From NCBI GenBank assembly GCA_017650105.1, contig JAGCFO010000038.1:1-58609 (forward strand): DNA of 58,609 nt, given 5' to 3'. Under the pieces are notes generated by a model, which was given only the letters and a program-made list of their open reading frames with translations, searched no databases and was not told the origin of the DNA. Within the stretch, counting starts at the first letter, position 1. Every line of letters starts with the position of its first letter. The DNA is from Bacteroidaceae bacterium. GTDB lineage: Bacteria > Bacteroidota > Bacteroidia > Bacteroidales > Bacteroidaceae. Position numbers and translations under genes: made by a program. Below, piece by piece: positions 1 through 8,094 of this stretch.

Positions 1-296
1 ATCCGCTTATTTCCCCCCGATTTCATTCGGTATTATGATCATCCGATTATTCGATTATCTTGCACATCTCCGAAGGCATCCATTAAATCTGAGTCATCCG
101 TGTTCAAAAAAAACTGATTGTTTGATTATTTAATCATCCGATTATCTCCAAAAAGCCTTCGTTCATAGAAACTCCCGCTCGGAAAAGAAAAGAATTTCGA
201 TTTTTCTTTTCTTTTCTCTCGCTTATTCGTATCTTTGCAGAATAAAACTCAATATGAGCAAACCAATAATTACATCTGCTATCTGATAATCATCTT
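1..296. other. Left-edge intergenic region with GATTATC-type repeats
   Basis: No coding region is seen. Positions 33-60 and 113-148 hold clustered, degenerate copies of a short word (CCGATTAT, CGATTATC, TAATCATCC). The reverse complement resembles the GATAATC clusters beside the amidase and smalltalk genes at 31533-31600 and 31872-31900. A promoter for the next gene lies at about 230. Confidence 0.6.
230..237 (+). promoter_or_regulatory. -7 promoter box of the BspA-like gene
   Basis: TATCTTTG matches the Bacteroidetes -7 consensus TAnnTTTG. It lies about 60 bases before the ATG at 297. No clear -33 TTTG is seen, only a pyrimidine-rich tract. Confidence 0.55.
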
Positions 297-3200
297 ATGA
301 AACGGGTCGGACTCCTTTTATTTCTGATATTGCTTACCACGCTGCAAGCTTTCCCCTATAGTTTCGAGTCGAATGGTGTGTATTACTATATCACTTCTTC
401 TACAAATATGACTGTTGAAGTAACATATTACAGTCAGACTAATAACAAATACACAGGGATGGTTGGCATTCCTGCTACCGTAACGTATAATGGAAAGACG
501 TATACAGTGGTGGGTATCGGCTCATATGCCTTTGTCGGATGTACGAATCTGACAGGAGTGAATTTCACCTCGAAGCTGATAACCTATATCGGCGAGCGTG
601 CTTTCTCGGGATGCAACGGGATGACATCTTTTGCCATTCCATATTGGATAACTTCTGTGGGCAATTATGCGTTCGCCGGATGTTATGGTATCACAAAAGT
701 ATCCTTCCCTGAGTCGAACAACACCCTATGGCTTGGCTACGGTTCGTCAAAAGGCAGTGCGCACGGACTGTTTGAGGATTGTCAACTGACTTCGGTTGAA
801 ATAAGGCGTCCTCTGAACTATTATGTCGACTCAAAATATGGCTATTCGCCGTTTGCAAACCAAGCTAACTTGAAGAGCATCACCTTTGGCAGCAACGTGA
901 CGAGAATGCCGGGGAATGTCTTTTATGGGAACAACAGCATCAGCTCTTATACCGTTCCAAGCCATATTACGGAGCTGAGCAACTATGCTTTCTGCGGCTT
1001 CGGGGCAAAGACCATCACGCTCAACGAGAAAACAGAAACCATCAGCGACTATTGCTTCTCAGGTTGCAAGAATCTTACCAGTATTTCCATTCCAACGGGT
1101 GTGACTTCCATTGGAGAAGGGGCTTTTCAGAACTCGAGCATAAAGAACCTTGTTGTTCACCCTATGGTGAAGAGCATCGGCAATTTCGCCTTTAACGGCT
1201 GCACTGCACTCTCTGAACTGACAATCGAGGAGAGCGAGGAGACACTGTCGCTGGGATATAACTATTATCATGCCAGTGGTGGCGGCAAGGGCTTGTTCTA
1301 TGACTGTCCCCTCAATTCTGTGTTCATCGGACGCAACCTGAGTTACAAGGCTGATAATAACAATGGCTTTTCTCCTTTTGCGAATAACGGAAGTCTGAAG
1401 AAGGCACGCTTGGGAAACCCCGTGTCCTCAATTCAGAGTTATCTGTTTATGAATTGCTCTTCTTTCACTACAATAGAATACAACTCCAAATGCTCTCCAA
1501 CTGAGATTAAGGCCTACGCGTTCTACGGCTGCAAGTCGTTGACAGAACCGGACATCAAGTTTCCTGAAACTGTCAACACTATCGGGGAATATGCCTTCGG
1601 CTACTGTACGAGCCTGCTCGGCTACACGATTCCCAACCATGTGACGACGGTTGGAAACTATGCCTTTGTAGGCTGCGAGAAGCTGTCCAACGTGATAGTG
1701 AAGCCATCGGTGAAGAGCATCGGCAATTTCGCCTTTAACGGTTGCACTGCACTCTCTGAACTGACAATCGAGGAGAGCGAGGAAACACTGTCGCTGGGAT
1801 ATAACTATTATCAAGCCAGCGGCCTCGGCAAAGGCCTGTTCTACGATTGTCCGCTGAATAGTGTTTTCTTAGGACGTAATCTTAGTTATAAGAACACTCA
1901 ACAATATGGTTATACACCATTTGATAGTAGCCCGTTAACAAAGGTACGTTTCGGTAATCCTGTGACAAGCATTCAGAGTTATCTGTTTTTTAATTGTTCT
2001 AAACTAGAAGAATTGAATTACAACTCAGAATGTGCACCGATAAGTGTGGGTGATTATGCCTTTGCCGGATGCAAGGCATTAACACAAGAGAGCATGGGGC
2101 TACCTGAGTCTGTGAAAACCATTGGAAATGGAGCATTTTTAAACTGTACGGGCTTTCAGGAATATACCATACCAGCCCATGTTACAAGTATTGGAAATTT
2201 CGCATTCAACGGTTGTACCTCAATGACATCGGTTACTATTGAGGACTGCGAAGAGACACTGTCTTTGGGATTTGGCAGCAATAGTGGTAGTACTTCCAAA
2301 GAAGGGAAAAGCCTATTTTCAGATTGCCCACTAACTTCTGTTTACTTGGGACGTCATCTGAACTATAATACGAACATGCAATATGGCTATTCTCCCTTTG
2401 CCCGAACAGCAAGCCTAACAAGCATCACATTTGGAGAACCTGTGACTTCTATCAGCGCCCAGCTTCTCAGGGGTTGTACAGGTATAGAGAGTCTGACTAT
2501 CCCCGAAAGGGTGACGAGCATTGGCAAGTCGGCATTCATCGATTGCAGTAACTTGGCGGAAATCACATTGCCTTCTACGCTTAAGACTATGGATACGTAT
2601 GTCTTTTACGGATGCTCGTCTTTGACGGAAATGACAATACCAGCTTCTGTCACAAGCATCGGTAGCTACTCGTTTGGCGGCTGTACGGGAATAACGAACC
2701 TTATAATAGAAGACTCCGAAGAAACCCTCTCTCTTGGATATGGCAGCGACAGCGGTTCCACAAGTAGGGATGGCAATAGCTTGTTCTATGATTGTCCGTT
2801 GGCTTCTGTTTATGTGGGACGTAACATAAGTTATGATTCGTCAACCAGATATGGCTATTCTCCTTTTGCGCAGATTCCGAGTCTGCATAATTATATAATG
2901 AATGATAAGGTGGCCTATATCGGCAGTCAGCTCCTCAGGGGTTGTACGGGCATTGAGAGTCTGATTATCCCAGAAGGAGTGACAAGTATCGGCAAATCAG
3001 CATTCGCCTACTGCACTAATTTGGCGGAAATCACATTGCCTTCTACGCTAAAGACTATGGATACGTATGTCTTCTACGAATGCTCGTCTTTGACGGATAT
3101 GACAATACCGGCTTCTGTCACAAGTATCGGTAACTACTCGTTCAATGGTTGCATGGGATTAGCGAACTTAATTATAGAAGACAGTGATGAAACACTCTCT

Positions 3201-4946
3201 CTTGGATATGGTAGCGACAGTGGTACCTCAAACACGGCAGGCAAGGGCTTGTTTTTTGATTGTCCGTTGGCTTTTGCTTATGTGGGACGTAAAATTAGTT
3301 ATGATTCGTCAACTAGATATGGCTATTCTCCCTTTGCTTTGATACCCAGCCTACAAGATTTTATCATTAATGAAAAATGGACTGACATTGGTGCCCAACT
3401 CCTCAGAGGTTGTACGGGCATTGAGAGTCTGATTATCCCGGAAGGAGTGACAAGTATCGGCAAATCAGCATTCGCTTACTGCAGTAATTTGGCGGAAATC
3501 ACATTGCCTTCTACGCTAAAGACTATGGATACGTATGTCTTCTACGAATGCTCGTCTTTGACGGATATGACAATACCGGCTTCTGTCACAAGCATCGGTA
3601 GCTACTCGTTCAATGGTTGCATGAGATTAGCGAACTTAATTATAGAAGACAGTGACGCAACTCTCTCATTAGGATATGCAAGTGATAGCGGCTCTTCAAG
3701 CAAGGCGGGAAAAGGCATGTTTGTTGATTGTCCCCTTGAATCACTTTATCTAGGACATTCTGTTTCTTATGATTCGTCAACCAGATATGGATATTCTCCT
3801 TTCATGGATCAAGTGAACCTCAGCAAACTCATTATTGGCAATGACGTGAAAGCTATTGGGGCAAACCAGTTTTGGGGATGCTCATCTCTAAAGAGTGTTT
3901 ATCTGCCAGCAACATTAAAGAGCATTCACACTAGTTCCTTCGGAAATTGTTCTTCATTGGAGCAGCTTATCTGTCTGGCTCTTTATCCTCCCATGATGAA
4001 CGGTAACACATCTTTCATGTCAGGTACCGCTGAAGGAAGCCTAGTGTATGTGTTTTTTGCGGACACATATAAAGCAACCAAAGGCTGGAGCTCTTCATAT
4101 GCACCTATAACCAGTTTGGGCTCTTTTGATGCCAACTTTTCCTATACAGGACATGTTCAGAATATAACCTACGATACTGCTTTCCCTATCTATATGAGCA
4201 ATTTGGAAACGATGGTTGATGCTGGGACATATACAAAGAATATTGAACTGGATTATTCATTTGATGGTGAAACCTATCATAACAGTTTCCCGTACGAATA
4301 TACTATAAAGAAGGCTATTATTACAGTCACCGCTGACAATCAAACAAAGGTTTATGGCGACGATAATCCCGAGTTCACAATCAGCTATGAAGGATTTGTC
4401 AATAATGAAGATGAGTCAGAATTGTCTTCGGCTCCTATCGTGTCGACGAAAGCCACAAAGACTTCCAATGCGGGGACATATGCATTGACGGTGAGCGGTG
4501 GTGAGGCTGCTAATTATTCGTTTAATTACGTCAACGGAATATTGACGATAGAAAAGGCTCCTCAGGAGATTACATGGGAGATAGACTATACAGATCTGGA
4601 AGTAGGTGATGTGATAGAATTTGACGCAACTGTTACTTCAGGCTTGCTGTTGACGTACACTACTTCCGATGTTACTATCCTTCCATTGTCGAAAAAAGAC
4701 GGTAAAGTACGAGCTACCTGCAAAGCCACAGGAGAGGCTACGATAACAGTTTCTCAGTCTGGCAATGACAATTATCTTGCAGCCGAATCTATTTCATACA
4801 CATTTAAGGTTGTGCCCACGGGAATTGAAAGCATCTCATATGACAAAAATAACGATTCGAAAGTATATGATATGCAAGGTCGTGAGATTCTGACTCCACA
4901 GAATGGATTCTATATCGTCAATGGGAAAAAGATTTATTACAAGTGA
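297..4946 (+). CDS. Giant BspA-like leucine-rich-repeat surface protein
   Basis: 1549 residues. An N-terminal signal peptide (MKRVGLLLFLILLTTLQA) is followed by BspA-type LRR_5 repeats to about residue 1240, with the recurring pattern 'tSIGnyaFxgCtgLtxltIP'. Longer blocks containing 'ETLSLGY...LFyDCPL' are interspersed. Residues about 1333-1421 look like an MBG domain (VTADNQTKVYGDDNPEF), followed by an Ig-like stretch. The last 40 or so residues (VYDMQGREI...NGKKIYYK) resemble the short C-terminal sorting tails of type IX secretion cargo. BspA relatives are surface adhesins that bind host proteins; that role is inferred here. Two internal segments are almost identical at DNA level (see findings). 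The gene stands alone and ends at a strong hairpin. Confidence 0.9.
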   Translation: MKRVGLLLFLILLTTLQAFPYSFESNGVYYYITSSTNMTVEVTYYSQTNNKYTGMVGIPATVTYNGKTYTVVGIGSYAFVGCTNLTGVNFTSKLITYIGERAFSGCNGMTSFAIPYWITSVGNYAFAGCYGITKVSFPESNNTLWLGYGSSKGSAHGLFEDCQLTSVEIRRPLNYYVDSKYGYSPFANQANLKSITFGSNVTRMPGNVFYGNNSISSYTVPSHITELSNYAFCGFGAKTITLNEKTETISDYCFSGCKNLTSISIPTGVTSIGEGAFQNSSIKNLVVHPMVKSIGNFAFNGCTALSELTIEESEETLSLGYNYYHASGGGKGLFYDCPLNSVFIGRNLSYKADNNNGFSPFANNGSLKKARLGNPVSSIQSYLFMNCSSFTTIEYNSKCSPTEIKAYAFYGCKSLTEPDIKFPETVNTIGEYAFGYCTSLLGYTIPNHVTTVGNYAFVGCEKLSNVIVKPSVKSIGNFAFNGCTALSELTIEESEETLSLGYNYYQASGLGKGLFYDCPLNSVFLGRNLSYKNTQQYGYTPFDSSPLTKVRFGNPVTSIQSYLFFNCSKLEELNYNSECAPISVGDYAFAGCKALTQESMGLPESVKTIGNGAFLNCTGFQEYTIPAHVTSIGNFAFNGCTSMTSVTIEDCEETLSLGFGSNSGSTSKEGKSLFSDCPLTSVYLGRHLNYNTNMQYGYSPFARTASLTSITFGEPVTSISAQLLRGCTGIESLTIPERVTSIGKSAFIDCSNLAEITLPSTLKTMDTYVFYGCSSLTEMTIPASVTSIGSYSFGGCTGITNLIIEDSEETLSLGYGSDSGSTSRDGNSLFYDCPLASVYVGRNISYDSSTRYGYSPFAQIPSLHNYIMNDKVAYIGSQLLRGCTGIESLIIPEGVTSIGKSAFAYCTNLAEITLPSTLKTMDTYVFYECSSLTDMTIPASVTSIGNYSFNGCMGLANLIIEDSDETLSLGYGSDSGTSNTAGKGLFFDCPLAFAYVGRKISYDSSTRYGYSPFALIPSLQDFIINEKWTDIGAQLLRGCTGIESLIIPEGVTSIGKSAFAYCSNLAEITLPSTLKTMDTYVFYECSSLTDMTIPASVTSIGSYSFNGCMRLANLIIEDSDATLSLGYASDSGSSSKAGKGMFVDCPLESLYLGHSVSYDSSTRYGYSPFMDQVNLSKLIIGNDVKAIGANQFWGCSSLKSVYLPATLKSIHTSSFGNCSSLEQLICLALYPPMMNGNTSFMSGTAEGSLVYVFFADTYKATKGWSSSYAPITSLGSFDANFSYTGHVQNITYDTAFPIYMSNLETMVDAGTYTKNIELDYSFDGETYHNSFPYEYTIKKAIITVTADNQTKVYGDDNPEFTISYEGFVNNEDESELSSAPIVSTKATKTSNAGTYALTVSGGEAANYSFNYVNGILTIEKAPQEITWEIDYTDLEVGDVIEFDATVTSGLLLTYTTSDVTILPLSKKDGKVRATCKATGEATITVSQSGNDNYLAAESISYTFKVVPTGIESISYDKNNDSKVYDMQGREILTPQNGFYIVNGKKIYYK

Positions 4947-4997
4947 TGATTGAACGCCCAGGTTGCGTTTTATGCCAACATAATGATACAGAAAGAA

Positions 4998-5026
4998 TCG
5001 GGAGCTTTCCTTTGGGAGGCTCCCGA
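4998..5026 (+). terminator. Strong hairpin after the BspA-like gene
   Basis: A 13-bp stem (TCGGGAGCTTTCC paired with GGGAGGCTCCCGA, allowing G-U pairs) closes a TTT loop about 50 bases after the stop codon. There is no clean T-run after it, so it is a probable rather than canonical intrinsic terminator. Confidence 0.6.
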
Positions 5027-5506
5027 GATGTTCTAAAGAGATGTGCGCCAATAGAAGAGGCTTCACGCTTAGGTGATGCACGGAAAAATCCAATTAACTG
5101 AAAAACTTATAGAGGGTTTGACAAAAAGAATTACAAAACAGTTCTCTGAAAAATTGGTAATAATTCTATATCAACCTTCACAAGACTCATGCTAAAACAG
5201 AGCGGAATCTCACTCTGAAGATAAACAACAAGATGCTGGAGTTAAACTATCGTGTTTTGTTGATTAGCTCCAGCGATGATATTTCATGGTGACTGCTGTG
5301 GCTTCTTTTTTCAGGGAAACAGGAAATCCAAAAAAACGTTGGAAAAAGTAATTATCTCCGCTAAATTTCGTCTGTATTTTGGTTTACTTTTTTTCTTACA
5401 TGAATTTTTCATATAATATTATTTTTCAGCTATTTAGTTCAACTATTAGCTTACAATGGATTTACTTTATATATTACTCACGTATTATATTAATAGGAGT
5501 AAGGTA
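5027..5506. other. Non-coding gap before the ECF sigma gene
   Basis: An AT-rich stretch with no convincing gene on either strand. A 7-bp inverted repeat (GCTGGAG ... CTCCAGC, about 5234-5273) is visible. Nothing else is recognised. Confidence 0.5.
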
Positions 5507-5514
5507 TATTTTTG
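5507..5514 (+). promoter_or_regulatory. -7 promoter box of the ECF sigma gene
   Basis: TATTTTTG (TAnnTTTG type) lies only about 17 bases before the ATG at 5531. If it is used, the upstream in-frame ATG at 5456 lies before the transcript starts. This supports the shorter protein. Confidence 0.5.
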
Positions 5515-5530
5515 TCGCAAAAATAATATC

Positions 5531-6073
5531 ATGTTTACCGCACGCTTTTCAGAACTATATCTCAACAACTACTCACGTTTGCTGAGAATTGCTCGAGTCT
5601 ATATCCCCCAGCAGGAAGAGGCGGAAAACCTCGTACATGACGTTTTCGTCAGCATGTGGGAGCACCGCGAGGAGGTAATGAACATAGAGCATTTTGAAAG
5701 TTATCTGGCTGTATCGCTAAAAAACAGATGCCTGGATTACCTGAAACATCTCCTACATGTTGCTGAGTATGCCGACCATATAACGGAAACTTTGCACGAA
5801 GAACTCACAAACAAGATCAACAGTTTAAACTGCTATGACGCAGCAACATTCTACGATAACGAAATAATAAACAATGCGGTGAAAAAGGCTGTAGAGGGAC
5901 TTCCCCCGCGTTGTCGGCAAGTTTTCCTCCTTTCAAGGCACGATCAACTGAAAAATGCAGAAATTGCCGAACGAATGGGGATCTCGGAGAACACAGTTGA
6001 AGCACAAATGACTATAGCCCTTCGCAAACTTCGAGCAGCATTGAGTGAGTTCCTACCAAAATCAAATAGATAA
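5531..6073 (+). CDS. ECF-type RNA polymerase sigma-70 factor
   Basis: 180 residues from ATG 5531. Region 2 is near the N terminus (FSELYLNNYSRLLRIARVYI, then EEAENLVHDVFVSMWEHREE), with the acidic helix and aromatic residues that bind core polymerase and the -10 DNA. Region 4 is at the C terminus (VEGLPPRCRQVFLLSRHDQL, then NAEIAERMGISENTVEAQM), a helix-turn-helix for the -35 element. Length and layout fit Bacteroidetes ECF sigmas. These are usually followed by an anti-sigma gene and a SusC/SusD pair, but here the next gene is a secreted SGNH hydrolase 88 bases away, and no FecR-like anti-sigma is present. An in-frame ATG at 5456 would add 25 residues outside the family pattern. Confidence 0.9.
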   Translation: MFTARFSELYLNNYSRLLRIARVYIPQQEEAENLVHDVFVSMWEHREEVMNIEHFESYLAVSLKNRCLDYLKHLLHVAEYADHITETLHEELTNKINSLNCYDAATFYDNEIINNAVKKAVEGLPPRCRQVFLLSRHDQLKNAEIAERMGISENTVEAQMTIALRKLRAALSEFLPKSNR

Positions 6074-6161
6074 AAGGAAAGAACACATTATAGAGATAGT
6101 TTTCTGTTGAAACACAGGACCACATCATCGCCATAACAAACATCATAAACATATAAGAAAA

Positions 6162-7547
6162 ATGAAAAAAGTACTCCTTATCCTCTTCCTCCTCACAACA
6201 GTCAGCATCACAAACGCACAGCAGGTAGCGCCCTTCAAAGCGGGTGACCGTGTGGTTTTTGTTGGAAATAGTATCACAGACGGTGGGCACTATCATTCAT
6301 ATATCTGGCTCTATTATATGACTCGCTTTCCAAGCCAACAGATGTGGATGGCTAACGGCGGCATAGGGGGCGACACAGCTGAAGACATCCTTCGGCGGTT
6401 CGACGGAGATATCGCGAGCAAGAATCCTTCTGTCATCACCCTCACTTTTGGAATGAATGACACAGGCTACTATGAGTACAATGGAAACGATGCACAAAAC
6501 TTTGCCAATCGCAAGGTGAACGAGGCAAGGGGTCACTTCCTCGAGATAGAGAAGAAACTTCAGAAGCTCAACAACACACGCGTCGTGATGATTGGAACGT
6601 CTCCCTATGACCAGACGTCCACATTTAACGATGATATCTTCCAGCGAAAAAACGACGCTATGCAACGCATTGTAGCCATTCAAGACTCTGCAGCAAAGGC
6701 AAACAACTGGGAGTTTCTCGATTTCAACGCCCCTATGTGCGAAGTGAATGCTCGCATGCAAGCCCAAGACCCAGCTTTCACCGTCTGCGGCACAGACCGA
6801 ATCCATCCTGACAACGATGGACACATGCTTATGGCATACCTGTTCCTCAAGGCACAAGGCATGGGCGACAAGCCCGTTGCTGACTTCTGCATCAATGCCC
6901 GCAAGGCAAAGGCTGAGAAGGCAGACAACTGCGCTATTGAGAATATTCGCTCAAGCAAGGACGTACTCTCTTTTGACTATCTGGCAGAATCGCTCCCCTA
7001 CCCGCTCGACACCATCTCGCACGGCTGGGGTTTCTCTCGCACTCAGGCTGAAGTATTAAAAATGATTCCCGATTTCAACAACGAGATGAACATGGAGCGA
7101 CTGACTGTGAAAGGGCTGAAGGGTAACTATCGCCTCCTCATCGACGACATCCTCATCGACACCCTCTCCGCTGCCAGCCTTGAAAACGGCATTAACCTTG
7201 CCGAGTATCGTCACACGCCCCAATACCAGCAGGCTTGTGCCGTGATGTCCCTCAACGAAGAACGTTGGGATATTGAACGTCGCACACGCGATTTTGCATG
7301 GCTTCAATATGACTGGTTCCTCAAGGAACATAACATCACGGATTATTCCACAGAAGAAGCTGCACGAATCTATCGAGTAGGTGCCACACAGAACGGATGG
7401 GTTGAAGGCCGTAAGGACATTTACAACCGTCTGATACATCCCGAAGTGATGCAGTTGCTCCAGCAGGAACAAGACCTCATCATTCGCACCATCTACTCCA
7501 TCAACACTCCAGTTACGCGCCATATCCGTTTAGAAAAGACAAGATAA
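6162..7547 (+). CDS. Secreted SGNH/GDSL-family hydrolase
   Basis: 461 residues with a signal peptide (MKKVLLILFLLTTVSITNAQ). The SGNH blocks are in order: block I GNSITDGG (catalytic Ser), block II NGGIGGDT (Gly), block III GMND (Asn), and block V DRIHPDNDGH (Asp and His). Family members are esterases or lipases, often carbohydrate deacetylases; the substrate cannot be read here. The catalytic domain ends near residue 230. The remaining 230 or so residues form a second region without a recognised motif, also seen in Bacteroidetes relatives. It is likely periplasmic or outer-membrane associated. It may be co-transcribed with the sigma gene 88 bases upstream, since no separate TAnnTTTG box is visible. 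Confidence 0.9.
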   Translation: MKKVLLILFLLTTVSITNAQQVAPFKAGDRVVFVGNSITDGGHYHSYIWLYYMTRFPSQQMWMANGGIGGDTAEDILRRFDGDIASKNPSVITLTFGMNDTGYYEYNGNDAQNFANRKVNEARGHFLEIEKKLQKLNNTRVVMIGTSPYDQTSTFNDDIFQRKNDAMQRIVAIQDSAAKANNWEFLDFNAPMCEVNARMQAQDPAFTVCGTDRIHPDNDGHMLMAYLFLKAQGMGDKPVADFCINARKAKAEKADNCAIENIRSSKDVLSFDYLAESLPYPLDTISHGWGFSRTQAEVLKMIPDFNNEMNMERLTVKGLKGNYRLLIDDILIDTLSAASLENGINLAEYRHTPQYQQACAVMSLNEERWDIERRTRDFAWLQYDWFLKEHNITDYSTEEAARIYRVGATQNGWVEGRKDIYNRLIHPEVMQLLQQEQDLIIRTIYSINTPVTRHIRLEKTR

Positions 7548-7651
7548 TCCCGCGTAATTTGTCCGAAACGATGTCTTCTATTTCTTTCTGAACGGCACCT
7601 CGCGAAGTGTCCATCTTGTCAGATAAACCAAACTTCTCGAATTATTGTTTC

Positions 7652-7712
7652 TCGACAACAAATTATTTGTTCTCCAAAAAAATTTTTCCCTTCTACATAT
7701 CGCGCTATGAAG
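7652..7712 (-). repeat. Dispersed intergenic repeat R1, copy a
   Basis: On the minus strand this reads CATAGCGCGATATG, then tAGAAGGGAAAAA, TTTTTTTGGAGAACAAATAA and TTTGTTGTCGAG. It is nearly identical over about 59 bases to copy b, which lies on the plus strand at 12876-12934. The ATG of the following lipoprotein gene lies inside the element's conserved end. Confidence 0.75.
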
Positions 7713-8036
7713 AAAGCATATTTCTTTTTACTCCTAGTTTTTTTGTTTGCATCCCAATCTTGCACCCACAAGAGCAAGCAAGAACCTCAACAACAAGAGA
7801 TTAAGAAAGAATGGAAGATAGAAGAGCATCATCCCGCAACAGCTGATACAGTAAAAAAAGAAATACCCACAAACAAGCAGGAAAAGAAGGTTTCTGCCGC
7901 AAAACCCGTACGTCGTACTTCTTCCAGCAAGAGCAATGATAACATGCGCGGTTTTGACCCGGCTTCGGAAGACGATATGGACGACAACGGATTGAGCCGA
8001 TTTATGGAAAACGATGATGACGAGGGTTGGGACTAA
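7707..8036 (+). CDS. Small acidic-tailed lipoprotein, function unknown
   Basis: 109 residues. A lipoprotein signal ends in ASQSC (Cys19 probably lipidated). A Lys/Glu/Gln-rich, probably unstructured middle follows, then a strongly acidic tail (GFDPASEDDMDDNG, then FMENDDDEGWD). No catalytic motif is seen. The tail seems familiar from other Prevotella-type proteins, but this was not checked. The start codon lies within a dispersed repeat, and no purine-rich ribosome site is evident, as is common in this phylum. A hairpin separates it from the convergent hydrolase gene. Confidence 0.75.
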   Translation: MKKAYFFLLLVFLFASQSCTHKSKQEPQQQEIKKEWKIEEHHPATADTVKKEIPTNKQEKKVSAAKPVRRTSSSKSNDNMRGFDPASEDDMDDNGLSRFMENDDDEGWD

Positions 8037-8041
8037 ACAGA

Positions 8042-8073
8042 AGCATCCCTCGAAATAGAAAGCTCGAAGGATG
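8042..8073. terminator. Bidirectional hairpin between convergent genes
   Basis: GCATCC-c-TCGA pairs with TCGA-a-GGATGC around a 10-base loop. It sits six bases after the lipoprotein stop and just downstream of the minus-strand hydrolase gene. There is no long T-run. Confidence 0.55.
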
Positions 8074-8094
8074 CGACTGTATGAGAGGAAAAGC

